38,852 nucleotides of DNA from a bacterium. GTDB lineage: Bacteria; Planctomycetota; Planctomycetia; Planctomycetales; Planctomycetaceae. The stretch is taken from positions 1 through 38,852 of the forward strand of contig WGMU01000131.1 in assembly GCA_016124895.1 (NCBI GenBank). Reading direction: 5' to 3'. Shown here piece by piece: positions 9,013 through 19,240 of this stretch; positions within the stretch are counted from its first letter, which is position 1, and every line of letters begins with the position of its first letter. The notes beneath the pieces are model-generated. The model ran no database searches, had not been told where the DNA came from, and worked only from the letters and a program-made list of their open reading frames with translations. Both the position numbers and the translations under genes were made by a program.

Positions 9013-10212
9013 ATGGACACGACGAATGGATCACTGAATCGCAAGCTGCGGATGGCTCTGGTCGGTGGCGGAGCGGGTTCGTTTATCGGCCGTGTACACG
9101 CGACTGCAGCGGTGCTTGACAATCGAGCGGCGCTCGTCGCCGGCGCTCTCTCGTCGAATCCCGAGCGTGCTAAAGCCTCGGCCCCGGCGTACGACATTCC
9201 GGAATCGCGAGCTTACACTTCTTATCAGGAGATGATCGAAAAAGAACTCGCCCTGTCCGCCGATCAGCGGATTGACTTCGTCTCCGTGGCGACGCCAAAT
9301 CACACACACTTCGACATCGCAAAGGCTGCTGTCGACGCTGGTTTCAACGTGATCTGCGACAAGCCGATGACCTTTGATCTGCAGCAGGCCGAGGACCTCG
9401 TTCAGGCTGTTCAGGCATCAGGCGTCGTCTTCGCCGTTTCGCATAACTACACCGGCTACCCGCTCGTCCGTCAGGCCCGACAGATGATTCAGTCCGGCGA
9501 ACTCGGCGAGATTCAGGTCATCCGTTCCAATTATATCCAGGGCTGGCTGCGAACCCGTCTGGAGTCGGAAGATCAGAAGCAGGCTGCCTGGCGAACCGAC
9601 CCGACAAAGTCTGGAGCCGCCGGCGCATTCGGCGACATCGGCACGCACGCCTACAACCTCGGCCGCTACATGACCGGCATGTTGCCGGACAAGGTTTCGT
9701 GCAACCTGCGCATCTTTGAGAAAGGCCGGGCGCTCGACGATTACGGTCACGCGGTCATTCAGCTCGAAAACGGCGGACTCATGACGGTTACGGCGAGCCA
9801 GATTTCTCACGGCCGTGAGAATGACCTGTTCATCGAAGTTGATGGCACGAAGGGCGCGCTGGCCTGGCGGCAGGAAAATCCGAACGAAATGATTGTCCGC
9901 CAGAATGGCAAGCCGCACGCCATCTACACGCGTGATCCGAACGCTCCGTTCATGAACGAGATGGGCAAGGCCGCCTGTCGGTTGCCGTCCGGTCATCCGG
10001 AAGCCTTCTTCGAAGCCTTTGCCAATGTTTACCGCTTCGCGTATGACGCGATGGTTCAGCGGGCAGCGGGTGAAGCGTTTGAACCGAAAGATACGATTTA
10101 TCCCAACGTTTACGACGGCTGCGAAGGCATGTACTTCATCCAGCAGTGTGTTGCGAGCAGCAGCGAAAACGGAGCCTGGCTGCCGCTCAAACACGAACAC
10201 GCTCGCCGTTAA
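9013..10212 (+). CDS. Gfo/Idh/MocA family NAD(P)-dependent oxidoreductase
   Basis: 399 residues. The N-terminal Rossmann fold opens with VGGGAGSFIGRVHA. The family motif appears as CDKPMT (variant of EKP), where the lysine is the expected catalytic residue. The C-terminal half carries the Gfo/Idh/MocA alpha/beta domain, with GDIGTHAYNLGRYM (expected active-site His). The family oxidises or reduces sugars, inositols and their derivatives; the substrate is not deducible. A GAGGAA Shine-Dalgarno-like run precedes ATG 9013. No signal peptide is seen, so it is cytoplasmic. A strong hairpin terminator follows. A role in carbohydrate catabolism, with the nearby exported isomerase-like protein, is inference. 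Confidence 0.9.
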   Translation: MDTTNGSLNRKLRMALVGGGAGSFIGRVHATAAVLDNRAALVAGALSSNPERAKASAPAYDIPESRAYTSYQEMIEKELALSADQRIDFVSVATPNHTHFDIAKAAVDAGFNVICDKPMTFDLQQAEDLVQAVQASGVVFAVSHNYTGYPLVRQARQMIQSGELGEIQVIRSNYIQGWLRTRLESEDQKQAAWRTDPTKSGAAGAFGDIGTHAYNLGRYMTGMLPDKVSCNLRIFEKGRALDDYGHAVIQLENGGLMTVTASQISHGRENDLFIEVDGTKGALAWRQENPNEMIVRQNGKPHAIYTRDPNAPFMNEMGKAACRLPSGHPEAFFEAFANVYRFAYDAMVQRAAGEAFEPKDTIYPNVYDGCEGMYFIQQCVASSSENGAWLPLKHEHARR

Positions 10213-10229
10213 GCGAGACGTTGTGCGTC

Positions 10230-10268
10230 AAAGAGCCCTCGAAGCTGCGTTCGCTTCGGGGGCTCTTT
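10230..10268 (+). terminator. strong hairpin terminator after the oxidoreductase gene
   Basis: A 15-bp stem (AAAGAGCCCTCGAAG paired with CTTCGGGGGCTCTTT, with one G-T wobble) and a 9-base loop start 18 bases after the stop codon. The right arm ends in TTT and the left arm starts AAA, so it can act on either strand. Confidence 0.75.
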
Positions 10269-10310
10269 GCATTGCCCCTTGTTTGCACGTGGTTTCTGAT
10301 GCCTGACCTT

Positions 10311-10650
10311 CGGGTTTTGTAGAACATCGAATTCCGGCAGTGCAGAATCGCTTTCTTCAGCGCGTGTTTACACACATTATTATCCAGTGGTGCTCCCGCT
10401 TTATGGATGAACCGAATGAGGGATGTCGACCTGTTTCGCGCCCGCGTAATCATCGGCACGGTAGCGGCCATGACCGGGCGATCGTGGTGTTCCTGTCGTC
10501 CACGAGCTGAAACAGCTACGCGTACGACACCAGGAGCTGACGCAGCAACTGAGTGTCTGCAGCACGCAGCGTATTGGACGCGGCCCGTTCGAGAACCTCT
10601 TCGAACTGCTGAGCATTCACGTCGATGATCTCCGGAGTTTTCCGCGTCAT
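10311..10650 (-). pseudogene. decayed IS66-family transposase remnant
   Basis: Read on the minus strand from ATG 10650, an IS66-like N-terminus (MTRKTPEIIDVNAQQFEEVL, about 44 codons) runs to SYA and an in-frame TAG. It resumes after the stop as LFQLVDDRNTTIAR. It then jumps into a piece resembling the middle region (PGHGRYRADDYAGAKQVDIPHS) in another frame. After a further loss it reaches the conserved C-terminal block (GAPLDNNVCKHALKKAIL, NSMFYKT). An intact IS66 transposase is around 500 residues; this relic spans about 340 bases. At least two internal deletions, a stop and frame changes make it non-functional. No terminal inverted repeats were found. It fills the gap between the oxidoreductase terminator and the HAD gene. 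Confidence 0.75.
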
Positions 10651-10911
10651 GAGTCGACCGGCCTTCCTGCCACAGGGGCGTTCCAACAGACCCGAATGAT
10701 GTCTCGCCATTCCGTTCGTCGGGCATTTTCGATCCGATTTGAATGAACCAGGAACAATGAATTGTCCCACAGAACCGAAGAGCCAGGTCAGTTCCTGAAA
10801 TCACAGACAAAAACTGCAGCAGCCGGGCTTCGATTGAAAGCCTCTGCAACTGATGGCGTCTGAGGAATCTCGTCTGAGGCGGAAGCAGGATGTCTTCCGG
10901 TGGGACAGCGA

Positions 10912-11634
10912 TTACAGCAGCCCGCGCAGTTCGTCGAGGTGTTCGATGACGAAGTCGGCGTCGAAGTGGTCGGGTTCGGCGTCAAACTTTTCGTAGGGGA
11001 CGTACTGCTTCGTCCAGACGGCTTTCATGCCGCAGCGTTTGGCGCCTTGAATATCGCCGAGCCAGTTGTCGCCGACGAACAGCGTACGCTGCGGGTCGAG
11101 CTGCATGGCCATGACGGCCTGCTCGAAAATCTGAGGATGCGGTTTGACGCGGCCGACGTCACCGGACACGACAACGACCTCGAACCAGCGGTTGAGCTGA
11201 TGCTCGGCGAGACTGTGGTTGATCGAGCGGGCGCAGGGGTAATTCGAGATCAGGCCCAGGCGATACCGGCCGTGCAGCTCTTTCAACAGTTGATGGACGG
11301 CCGGGTCGACGGAGACGGCAGAGGTCATCGCGTGAAAGCGGACATCGAGCAGGTGTTCGAGCTGCGGTTCGGTTGCCTCGACGCCGAACAGCGACCGGAT
11401 CAGGTCGCGCGTGACCGTGATCAGGTCGTTTTCGAGAAATTCGCCTGAATATGGAGCGCGGCGTTCGCGATGCTGGATTTCGTTCAGTCTGGCGAAATCG
11501 TGCGGACCGAACATCGCAACCAGCTCCGCCGACAGTGCCCGATCGCAACTGTCGACCTGCGCCGGACCGAACTCGATCAACGTGTTGCCATAGTCAAACA
11601 GAATGGCATCGATCTCGTCCGCAATCCGGTGCAT
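10912..11634 (-). CDS. HAD-superfamily hydrolase (HAD-IA like)
   Basis: 240 residues from ATG 11634, which has an AGGAG about 11 bases upstream; an alternative GTG at 11673 abuts the upstream stop and adds 13 residues. Motif I is LFDYGNTL, with the nucleophile Asp but Gly rather than Asp at the +2 acid/base position. Motif II is LISNYP, motif III the Lys in VKPHPQ, and motif IV VGDNWLGDIQGA. The helical cap between motifs I and II fits subfamily IA. Most such proteins dephosphorylate small metabolites, but loss of the +2 Asp may change or weaken this. It is the last gene of the four-gene ABC operon. Confidence 0.85.
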   Translation of the reverse strand: MHRIADEIDAILFDYGNTLIEFGPAQVDSCDRALSAELVAMFGPHDFARLNEIQHRERRAPYSGEFLENDLITVTRDLIRSLFGVEATEPQLEHLLDVRFHAMTSAVSVDPAVHQLLKELHGRYRLGLISNYPCARSINHSLAEHQLNRWFEVVVVSGDVGRVKPHPQIFEQAVMAMQLDPQRTLFVGDNWLGDIQGAKRCGMKAVWTKQYVPYEKFDAEPDHFDADFVIEHLDELRGLL

Positions 11635-11673
11635 GGTCCGGCCGTCTCCTGCAGGCTGGTTGCGATCTGCCAC

Positions 11674-13089
11674 TCAGCGTCCACGGTTGTAGCGTTCCTG
11701 CAGTTCAGGCAGCAGGCCCTGATACTTGTCCCATGTGGCCTTCAACGGGAACGTCGCCGGCATGGACTCGCCCAGCAGTTCCAGCGTCTTGCTCCACAAC
11801 AGGACGCCCCAGACGGCTTCCTCGACGGTCAGGTCTTCGTCCCTGAGATCCGGATACTCTTCGAGCAGACGCGCGAAGTTCGCCATTCCGCGAACGAGCA
11901 TCTGGCGGGCCTCTTCCGGATTACCCGAGCGCAGCTTCAGTTCGCCTTCGTAAATCAACCGGTGAGCTTCCGAAGTGCCCGTTGACTCGTCGGCTTCGGC
12001 CCGAGCGCGGGTTCGCCAGTAGTTGTAGTTCGTCGTCTTCTGATAGTGGTCGATCCACTGACGCAGATCCGCTTCGGTCGCGCCCTGATCCTTCTGACGT
12101 TCGGCCAGTTCGTGGACGACGTCTTCGTCTGCTTCCATGCGAATCAGTCCGCCCGGTGTCTGAAACTCTTCCTGGCCGAACTTCGTCGTCCATTCGGTGA
12201 AGCCTTCGGCCCATTCCTGTCGCGAGAGTGCGAAGTTGGCCTGACGGGCTGCGTAGGCCTTTGCTTCGGCCTCTTCGTCCGAACTCGATTCCTGACGGAA
12301 GCGGTCCGCCGTAATGAAGCGCACGTCGCGCTGCAGGGCGTCGGCGTAACTGAGTTGAGTGCGCATCGGCTGCGAGCGGAACAGTGCCCGCATCATGATG
12401 TGCTGCTCACGGTTGTCTTCACGGTCGTTCGATTTCTGGAACCACTCTTTGGCAACCAGGTAATTGTCGATCTGATTCGGATTGATCTCAGGATCGACGC
12501 CGTTCGGAAACGTCTTCGTGTCAGGATCGTTCTTGAAGTACTCGCGGAAGTACCGCCACTCGTCAGCCATCCCGATCTTCTGGCCCCAGACGCGGCCGGT
12601 TTCCCAGGTGAGTTCCGGGATGGTTGCGTTGCGCTGCGTTCCACGCTGGCTGAACTTGCCGCCTTCCTTGACCCAGTAATAACGGTCGGGAACGGCGTCC
12701 CATTCGGCCGAGACATTGAAGGCCAGGTTCCAGGCCAGAAAACGCCAGACCTCGATGTAGTGCGGCTGCAGCGTAATGACCGCTTCGGTCGTCGCTCTCA
12801 TGCGCGCCCACTCTTTGTGATCTTTGTAATCGTCAAGGTCCATCCGGAGCATATTGACCGCGATCCCCCGCATTCCGAGCAGTACGAAACTCATCGTCGC
12901 ACTGGTCGGATCGATCTGTCCCAGATCGCTTTCACCGAGGTCATGCTCGGAGCGCAGTTTCGCCAGCATTCCGCCGCCGCCGCTGTCTCGACCGCTGGCC
13001 GGCATTCCCAGCAGCACGATCGGAATCAGCAGGATGAGAATGCCAACGACGCTGGTCGTCTTTCGCTGACGAGAATTGAACGTGGTCAT
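11674..13089 (-). CDS. membrane-anchored helical (TPR-like) protein of an ABC transporter operon
   Basis: 471 residues with one N-terminal transmembrane segment (about 14-30) and a long soluble part rich in aromatic and charged helices. The order YIEVWRFLAWNLAFNVSAEW and the recurring helix pairs near the C-terminus (EGELKLRSGNPEEARQML) suggest tetratricopeptide-like repeats. I recognise no catalytic motif. Its start codon overlaps the stop of the permease gene (ATGA, 13086-13089), and the HAD gene follows directly, so it is translated together with the ABC transporter. An accessory or scaffold subunit exposed on one side of the membrane is the most likely role, inferred from context only. 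Confidence 0.75.
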   Translation of the reverse strand: MTTFNSRQRKTTSVVGILILLIPIVLLGMPASGRDSGGGGMLAKLRSEHDLGESDLGQIDPTSATMSFVLLGMRGIAVNMLRMDLDDYKDHKEWARMRATTEAVITLQPHYIEVWRFLAWNLAFNVSAEWDAVPDRYYWVKEGGKFSQRGTQRNATIPELTWETGRVWGQKIGMADEWRYFREYFKNDPDTKTFPNGVDPEINPNQIDNYLVAKEWFQKSNDREDNREQHIMMRALFRSQPMRTQLSYADALQRDVRFITADRFRQESSSDEEAEAKAYAARQANFALSRQEWAEGFTEWTTKFGQEEFQTPGGLIRMEADEDVVHELAERQKDQGATEADLRQWIDHYQKTTNYNYWRTRARAEADESTGTSEAHRLIYEGELKLRSGNPEEARQMLVRGMANFARLLEEYPDLRDEDLTVEEAVWGVLLWSKTLELLGESMPATFPLKATWDKYQGLLPELQERYNRGR

Positions 13090-14723
13090 TTGGCTTCAAG
13101 CTCCCGAAGTCGCAGACTGAAATAACCGAGCAGAAGACACGGAAGAAAATAGGCAAAAGTGACGGCCATGGCCGGCAGCAGAACTCCGTTCCACGGAACA
13201 TCGAATCCCTTGGCCAGCCATTCGGAAGTGCCGTAGTGACTGAGATCGGGAATCACGTAACGCACGATGCCCAGTCCTTCGACGAGAGGCTTGTCGAACG
13301 CGACGATCGATTTGGTAAACAGGTTTTCCGGCAGCGGCGTCGTTTCGTTCATATGCGTGATGAGCCGGTAAACCGACTCGGCAGCGCCGCCGCCCTTCTG
13401 TTTGCCGGACACAATCTCCAGCAGAAACCCGTAGGCAAACGATCCAACGACACCGATCGACGAGGTCAGAATAAACGCGACGGGAAATTTCACAAAACAG
13501 CTTGCAGTGACCGCAATCACAACCAGCAGGAGGCACTCCAGCCACAGGCCGACGGTGGCTTTGATGTAGCCGACCGCGAAGCTGCGGTCCGTCAGTCGCA
13601 GAAAGCAGTCACCCGGCGAGAGGCCGATATACTGGCCGCGGTCCAGGCACTGGGCGTGAACTGTCAGGACGCCGGCGCTGGCGTCTCCCTGAAGTTTCCT
13701 GTGGACTTCATTCTGGGGGTCGAACGGAACGAGGAGATCCTTGAAGAGATCGACCTCGCTCTTCTTGAGCGTCTGCTCGTCCGTGATTTCCTGGTGGCGA
13801 CTGATGAGCACTTCGTTGTAGCGGAACTCGTTGACTTCGTACGCGGGCAGCGGCACACGAAGATCTTTTTCGTCATTGACGAGTGTAAACCGGACTCGCA
13901 GTGAGCGGTCCATGTTGCCCTTCCAGGTACGGAAGGCTTCGAACCGCGACTCAATCTTGAGTTCGTCCACTTCGTGACTGATCGGGAAATGCCAGATCGC
14001 GGTCGCCTTCGAGCCTCCCTCGATAAAGCTGCGCGTCATGACAATGTCTCCGACGTTGATTCCCTGTTCCTGCGGGTTCCCATTGCGGTCAAGAAACGAA
14101 ATCGATCCGTAAACCGGCACGCGGCAGAACATGGCAACGTCTTTCGGAACGTGCCGCAGAATCCAGCCATACCCGACAGCCGCCATCAGGACGATAATCA
14201 GCGTGCCGACGGCCGAGAAACCGAGCATCCGGCCGAGAACAATTTCATTCCGCCGTACGGGTTTGGTGACTACGGTGTGCAGCGACCGCAGTCGAATATC
14301 TTCCGGCAACCCCCAGCAGCTCAGCAGCACGACGACCGGCAGTACGATCCAGGTCATCGCGAGGAAAACGAAGGCCACCAGATTCGTCAGGTGCAGTTCC
14401 GGTCGGGCGGCGTCGCCTTCCATGAACCAGCCGGCGAACATGAACAGCCCTGCAAAGACGACAAAAACCAGCAGAGCCTTGCGGCGGATCGATTCCTTAA
14501 AGGCCAGCATCGCGATCGCGTAGACGCGGCGGGGCGAGATCGACACGAAGTCAGTCAGTCCGCGCATGGCTCCGGAGATAACTCGCTTCGGTCCAGAGAC
14601 CCCGTACAGCGGGATCGACGTCGCGAGCGCGACGACAGTAAAAGTGGCGACAAACCCGGCGAAGACGACCAGCCACTGAATCAGGCCGTCAAGCAGATCA
14701 AAGGAAACCGGTTGAACAGTCAT
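13086..14723 (-). CDS. ABC-2 type transporter permease
   Basis: 545 residues. One helix sits at the N-terminus (about 12-38), followed by a cytoplasmic stretch and helices near 80-100, 120-145 and 180-200. A large soluble domain (about 205-385) containing paired strands and the phrase RSFIEGGSKATAIWHFP comes next. A helical group around 390-435 and a last helix near 515-540 close the chain. The pattern TKPVRRNEIVLGRMLG matches the conserved cytoplasmic loop of ABC-2 permeases. The ATPase gene lies 114 bases upstream on the same strand. The large extracytoplasmic insertion suggests interaction with an external partner; the substrate is unknown. Confidence 0.85.
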   Translation of the reverse strand: MTVQPVSFDLLDGLIQWLVVFAGFVATFTVVALATSIPLYGVSGPKRVISGAMRGLTDFVSISPRRVYAIAMLAFKESIRRKALLVFVVFAGLFMFAGWFMEGDAARPELHLTNLVAFVFLAMTWIVLPVVVLLSCWGLPEDIRLRSLHTVVTKPVRRNEIVLGRMLGFSAVGTLIIVLMAAVGYGWILRHVPKDVAMFCRVPVYGSISFLDRNGNPQEQGINVGDIVMTRSFIEGGSKATAIWHFPISHEVDELKIESRFEAFRTWKGNMDRSLRVRFTLVNDEKDLRVPLPAYEVNEFRYNEVLISRHQEITDEQTLKKSEVDLFKDLLVPFDPQNEVHRKLQGDASAGVLTVHAQCLDRGQYIGLSPGDCFLRLTDRSFAVGYIKATVGLWLECLLLVVIAVTASCFVKFPVAFILTSSIGVVGSFAYGFLLEIVSGKQKGGGAAESVYRLITHMNETTPLPENLFTKSIVAFDKPLVEGLGIVRYVIPDLSHYGTSEWLAKGFDVPWNGVLLPAMAVTFAYFLPCLLLGYFSLRLRELEAK

Positions 14724-14837
14724 GGCAACAGTTCCAGGAACGAAAGCAGGCGCCCGGCGGGCGACTTAAGGCGAGGAGCAGGCCGAACGGACAGACCGCC
14801 GCGTCCGGCGAACCGGTCGCAGCAGCGGCGTCCCCGG

Positions 14838-15779
<942 letters not shown>

Positions 15780-16455
15780 GAACCTACCCTGCCTGTCAGA
15801 AAATCACCGGGACCGGAAAAACGAAGAAACAAGCGAACAAGACAACAGAAACCTCGACAGATCAGAGTCGTCGAGGCATTGGAATTCGGCAGCGACTGAA
15901 ACTCGAATTAAGGATACAGAACCGAATTCCGTCAGGAACTGCGACGCTACGTCGCAACTTACCGAATCCATGAAAAGTTTCTTCAGCGGCAGAAAGAATT
16001 CCGCAAACGCTAACACGAGCCCGCGCCCGGCTCGGAGCGGGGCGGCAACCCCCAATGCCACTGAAAGGTCGGCCAATTTACGGCGGTTCCGGGGCAGCAT
16101 CAAGCGCCGGAAAGCCCGTAACTGCCAGAGCTTCCGACAGAATATCCGGATTAAACCGACCCGGCTGTTCCGGCGAGTTACGACGTGTCAGAACCAGCGT
16201 TCGCCGCCGCAGAGTGAAATTCAATCCGTTCACCAGGCTGGCCATGACTCATCAGGCCGGGAGTAACGAGGCGAACGAAACGAACGCGACTCACCAGTTC
16301 GAATCGCATCCGGCCTCGATGCTCGGCGCACGATGCGGACCGATCAGACCAGTCAAACGAACTGAATTCCGTTCTGCACCAGCGCAGGCCAGACTACAAC
16401 ATTCGCCCATCGCTCCTCGGCAGAGCTTCGCCGGACTTCCGCCGCCTTTCTGAGA
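15780..16455. other. 676-base divergent intergenic region with a perfect small palindrome
   Basis: It separates the ABC operon from the divergent alpha/beta hydrolase gene. The first 200 bases are rich in A/G on the + strand. A perfect palindrome TGCGACG-CTA-CGTCGCA lies at 15940-15956 and could be an operator or small hairpin. Open frames here give arginine/serine-rich peptides with no family features, so I call no gene. Confidence 0.4.
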
Positions 16456-17760
16456 ATGACTCTCCACATGCCTCGTCTGTCCGCCTCAATGATTTCCGCG
16501 TCAATCTGCTGGATCCTGGTCATCGTCGGTATGGCCGGTTTGACGAGTACGTTCGGGGCTGACCCGGTTCCGTGGACGCTCGGCGATCTCGACGCGCTGC
16601 GAGCGACTCCGGAGTTGAGCTGGCTCGACGCGGACAGCCCGATTCGATCGCTGACTTACCGCAACGAACCGTTTGAGGGACGTCAGACGGATGTGTTCGC
16701 GTTTTACGCAACGCCAGGTTCGGTCTCTGGTGACGCGAGACGCGACCGTGATCTGCCAGCCGTCGTACTGATCCACGGCGGTGGAGGGACCGCGTTTGCC
16801 GAGTGGGTCTGGCTATGGGCAAAGCGCGGGTACGCGGTCATCGCGATGGATCTGTCGGGGCGGCGTCCGTCCGCACCGCAGTTTGATCCACAGACTCGCG
16901 AGCTGATTGTTGTGCGGAATCATCGCGATATCGAACGCACGCGGTTGACTCACGGCGGCCCGGAAGCCGACCACGTCGCGAAGTTCACCAACGCTGGCGG
17001 CGACCTGTCTGACGACTGGCAGATTCACGCGGTCGCAGCCGTCATTCGTGCGCATTCTCTGATCCGCAGCTTTGCGGAAGTCGATGCCGAACGGACTGCG
17101 GTGACAGGAATCAGTTGGGGTGGCTATCTGACGTGCCTGACGGCGTCGATCGATCACCGCTTCAACGCCGCCGTCCCGGTTTACGGCTGCGGGTTTCTGT
17201 ATGAGGGCGAATCCGTCCAGAAGCCGCAGATCGATGCGCTGCCGCCTGAAAAACGCGCCGAATGGATTCGCCAATACGACCCGTCCGCCTGGCTGTCGCA
17301 GTGCCGTGTGCCGATTCTCTTTGTCAACGGGACCAACGATAAGCACTATCCGCTGACGAGTTACGCACGAAGTTACAGCCTCGTGGAAGGGCCGCGGACG
17401 CTGCGGATTGAAGTCAACATGCGGCACGGCCATCCGGCCGGCTGGGCACCGCAGGAGATTGGCCTGTTTATCGATCAGCACCTGCGCGACGGCGTCCCGC
17501 TGCCGACGCTCGGCAAACCGCGGCTTGAGAACGGCGCTGCGCTCGCGTCTGTCACGAGCCGCCTGCCTCTCAAAGAGGCTCAGCTTCACGTGACAACCGA
17601 CTCCGGTCCACTCATCGATCGCCGCTGGACGAGTTCCGAGGCGAAGATCAACGCCGATTCGATTTCCGCTGCCGTGCCCGACAATGCGACGATCTGGATG
17701 CTGTCCGTAACGGACTCGCGCGACGCAATGGTGAGTACCGAAGTCGTTTTCAGCGAATGA
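16456..17760 (+). CDS. exported alpha/beta hydrolase (acetylxylan-esterase / prolyl-oligopeptidase-like)
   Basis: 434 residues with a hydrophobic N-terminal signal (about 8-35). The alpha/beta hydrolase core is clear: oxyanion-region HGGGGTAFAEW (107-117), nucleophile elbow GISWGGY with Ser220, the Asp in NGTNDKHYP (Asp295) and the His in RHGHPAGW (His324 or His326). The enzyme should hydrolyse ester or peptide bonds outside the cytoplasm; the context of other exported carbohydrate-related proteins favours a carbohydrate esterase, but that is inference. A C-terminal ~90-residue beta-rich extension follows the catalytic domain. ATG 16456 and in-frame ATG 16468 are both possible starts. Confidence 0.88.
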   Translation: MTLHMPRLSASMISASICWILVIVGMAGLTSTFGADPVPWTLGDLDALRATPELSWLDADSPIRSLTYRNEPFEGRQTDVFAFYATPGSVSGDARRDRDLPAVVLIHGGGGTAFAEWVWLWAKRGYAVIAMDLSGRRPSAPQFDPQTRELIVVRNHRDIERTRLTHGGPEADHVAKFTNAGGDLSDDWQIHAVAAVIRAHSLIRSFAEVDAERTAVTGISWGGYLTCLTASIDHRFNAAVPVYGCGFLYEGESVQKPQIDALPPEKRAEWIRQYDPSAWLSQCRVPILFVNGTNDKHYPLTSYARSYSLVEGPRTLRIEVNMRHGHPAGWAPQEIGLFIDQHLRDGVPLPTLGKPRLENGAALASVTSRLPLKEAQLHVTTDSGPLIDRRWTSSEAKINADSISAAVPDNATIWMLSVTDSRDAMVSTEVVFSE

Positions 17761-18069
17761 GCCAGCCAGACTCGGATGTCGCATTGTTGCCGGCCACCGA
17801 CCGATGGTTGCTCTCACATGAAGCAACTGACAAGACCCAAAGTCCATTGAAGGCAGTTTGCTCCCTTCGAGTCTTTGCGTGAGCCATCCAGACTTTTTCC
17901 GGGGCTGTACTCCTGGCTGGCCTGCGGTGTGGTCCGATCTGGAACTGGAAGTCTTTCGGGAATCCAGGTACCGTGGTCACGGGCAAGCGTGGTGTAACAA
18001 AGAGACACCGACCAACACACTTCGCAGCGATGAGACAGTTTTGACAGTTTTGTTGGGAAACATGGGCCG
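17761..18069. other. intergenic region upstream of the globin-kinase locus
   Basis: It contains a piece reading, on the minus strand, CACGCAAAGACTCGAAGG (about 17866-17886), which resembles a widespread degenerate intergenic repeat. It ends in a tandem 9-base repeat just before the kinase gene. Open frames on the minus strand are not convincing. Confidence 0.35.
18034..18051 (+). promoter_or_regulatory. tandem direct repeat GACAGTTTT x2 before the kinase gene
   Basis: Two perfect, abutting 9-base copies end 18 bases before ATG 18070. The position suits an operator or a 5'-UTR element. The TTGACA created at the junction is not followed by a -10 box at the right distance. Confidence 0.35.
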
Positions 18070-19230
18070 ATGTCCCGGGAAACGATCCAGCAGAGATTCC
18101 GCGAACTGCAGTCCTATGTCGGCTGGACCGACCTGGATGCTGCACGCGTCGTCATGGCCGCGCCTCTGCTCGAACCTCATCTGCCGTCCATTGTTGACGA
18201 CTTCTACGCAGAGATTGAGCGTCATCCGGATGCTCAGCACGTCATCACAGAAGGTGCCGCGCAGGTCGAGCGTCTTAAGCAGACACTGATCGACTGGTTG
18301 CGCGAGCTGCTCTCGGGAAAGTATGACGAAGCCTACGCGGCCCGACACTGGAAAGTCGGGTACCGACATGTGGCGATCGGACTCTCGCAGATTTATACGA
18401 ACATGGCTCTGTCCAGAATGAAGAAGGGACTGCTGCGAGCTCTGCGCGAAAGCTGGCCCGGCGACGAAGCTACACTTCTCAACGTGGTGGAGTCACTCGG
18501 CACTCTGCTCGATATGGATCTGGCCCTGATTCAGGAAGCGTACGAGTCAGAACACAATGCACTGCTGCAGCGAACGGAGCGGCTGGCGACGCTTGGCCAG
18601 GTTTCGGGTGGCATTGCTCACGAACTGCGCAACCCACTGAACGCCATTAAGACGTCGGTCTATTTTCTGTCGCGGGCCAAGAACCCGGCTCCCGAGAAGA
18701 CCGCCGAACATCTCGAACGCATCACACGACAGGTCGACGGCGCGAACCGTGTCGTAACGGCGCTTTCCGACTTCGCAAAACAGCCGGCTGCCACGCTGTC
18801 CCCGTTTTCACTGCGGGAATGCCTTGATGCCGTCATCGCCACGCAGCCGCCGCCGGATAACATTGCCTTGACGATTTCGGTCGCGGACGACCTGCCGAAA
18901 CTGATGGGTGATTGCGAACAACTACAGATCGCGTTCAGCAATCTGCTCCGTAATGCCGCTGATTCCATCGACGACTCCGGCGAAATCGTAGTCACGGCGG
19001 AGCTTCAGAACGGCGAGGTTCTGATCAGCGTGCGGGATACAGGTTGCGGCATCTCACGTGATGACCTGCCGCGGATTACCGAACCCTTGTTTTCAACAAA
19101 GGCCCGTGGCATCGGACTTGGCCTGGCAATCACGAAGGCGATTCTCGAAAAACACGGCACGGGACTATCGGTCGAGAGTGCTCCGGGAGAAGGCACGACA
19201 TTCAGTTTGAAATTAAAAGCCGAAGCGTGA
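18070..19230 (+). CDS. globin-coupled histidine kinase (heme-based sensor)
   Basis: 386 residues, no membrane segment. Residues about 1-160 form a protoglobin/globin-coupled-sensor domain: Tyr46 in DDFYAEIERHP sits at the distal heme position and His100 in VGYRHVAIGLSQIY at the proximal position. HisKA follows with phospho-acceptor His184 in GIAHELRNPL. The HATPase has an N-box (NLLRNAADS), G1 DTGCGIS and G2 GIGLGLAIT. From memory, the characterised Anaeromyxobacter kinase AfGcHK uses Tyr45, His99 and His183, almost the same spacing. Heme binding of O2, CO or a redox change would set autophosphorylation. The next gene starts 10 bases after the stop. The target pathway is not evident. Confidence 0.93.
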   Translation: MSRETIQQRFRELQSYVGWTDLDAARVVMAAPLLEPHLPSIVDDFYAEIERHPDAQHVITEGAAQVERLKQTLIDWLRELLSGKYDEAYAARHWKVGYRHVAIGLSQIYTNMALSRMKKGLLRALRESWPGDEATLLNVVESLGTLLDMDLALIQEAYESEHNALLQRTERLATLGQVSGGIAHELRNPLNAIKTSVYFLSRAKNPAPEKTAEHLERITRQVDGANRVVTALSDFAKQPAATLSPFSLRECLDAVIATQPPPDNIALTISVADDLPKLMGDCEQLQIAFSNLLRNAADSIDDSGEIVVTAELQNGEVLISVRDTGCGISRDDLPRITEPLFSTKARGIGLGLAITKAILEKHGTGLSVESAPGEGTTFSLKLKAEA

Positions 19231-19240
19231 GGACGCGCCG

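Noticed and set aside
12046-13125. 359-codon open frame antisense to the helical ABC-operon protein
   Set aside because: No recognisable motif, no ribosome site, and it mirrors a gene coupled by overlap to the permease.
15804-16103. 99-codon minus-strand frame in the ABC operon/hydrolase gap
   Set aside because: Mixed hydrophobic and Arg-rich peptide without a family match or ribosome site; the composition fits non-coding DNA.
16280-16320. tRNA-like T-loop GTTCGAATC
   Set aside because: No flanking 5-bp T-stem, acceptor stem or anticodon arm can be drawn.
18041-18046. TTGACA as a -35 box for the globin kinase
   Set aside because: A -10 box at proper spacing would fall at the start codon and no TATAAT-like sequence is present; the hexamer arises from the tandem repeat.
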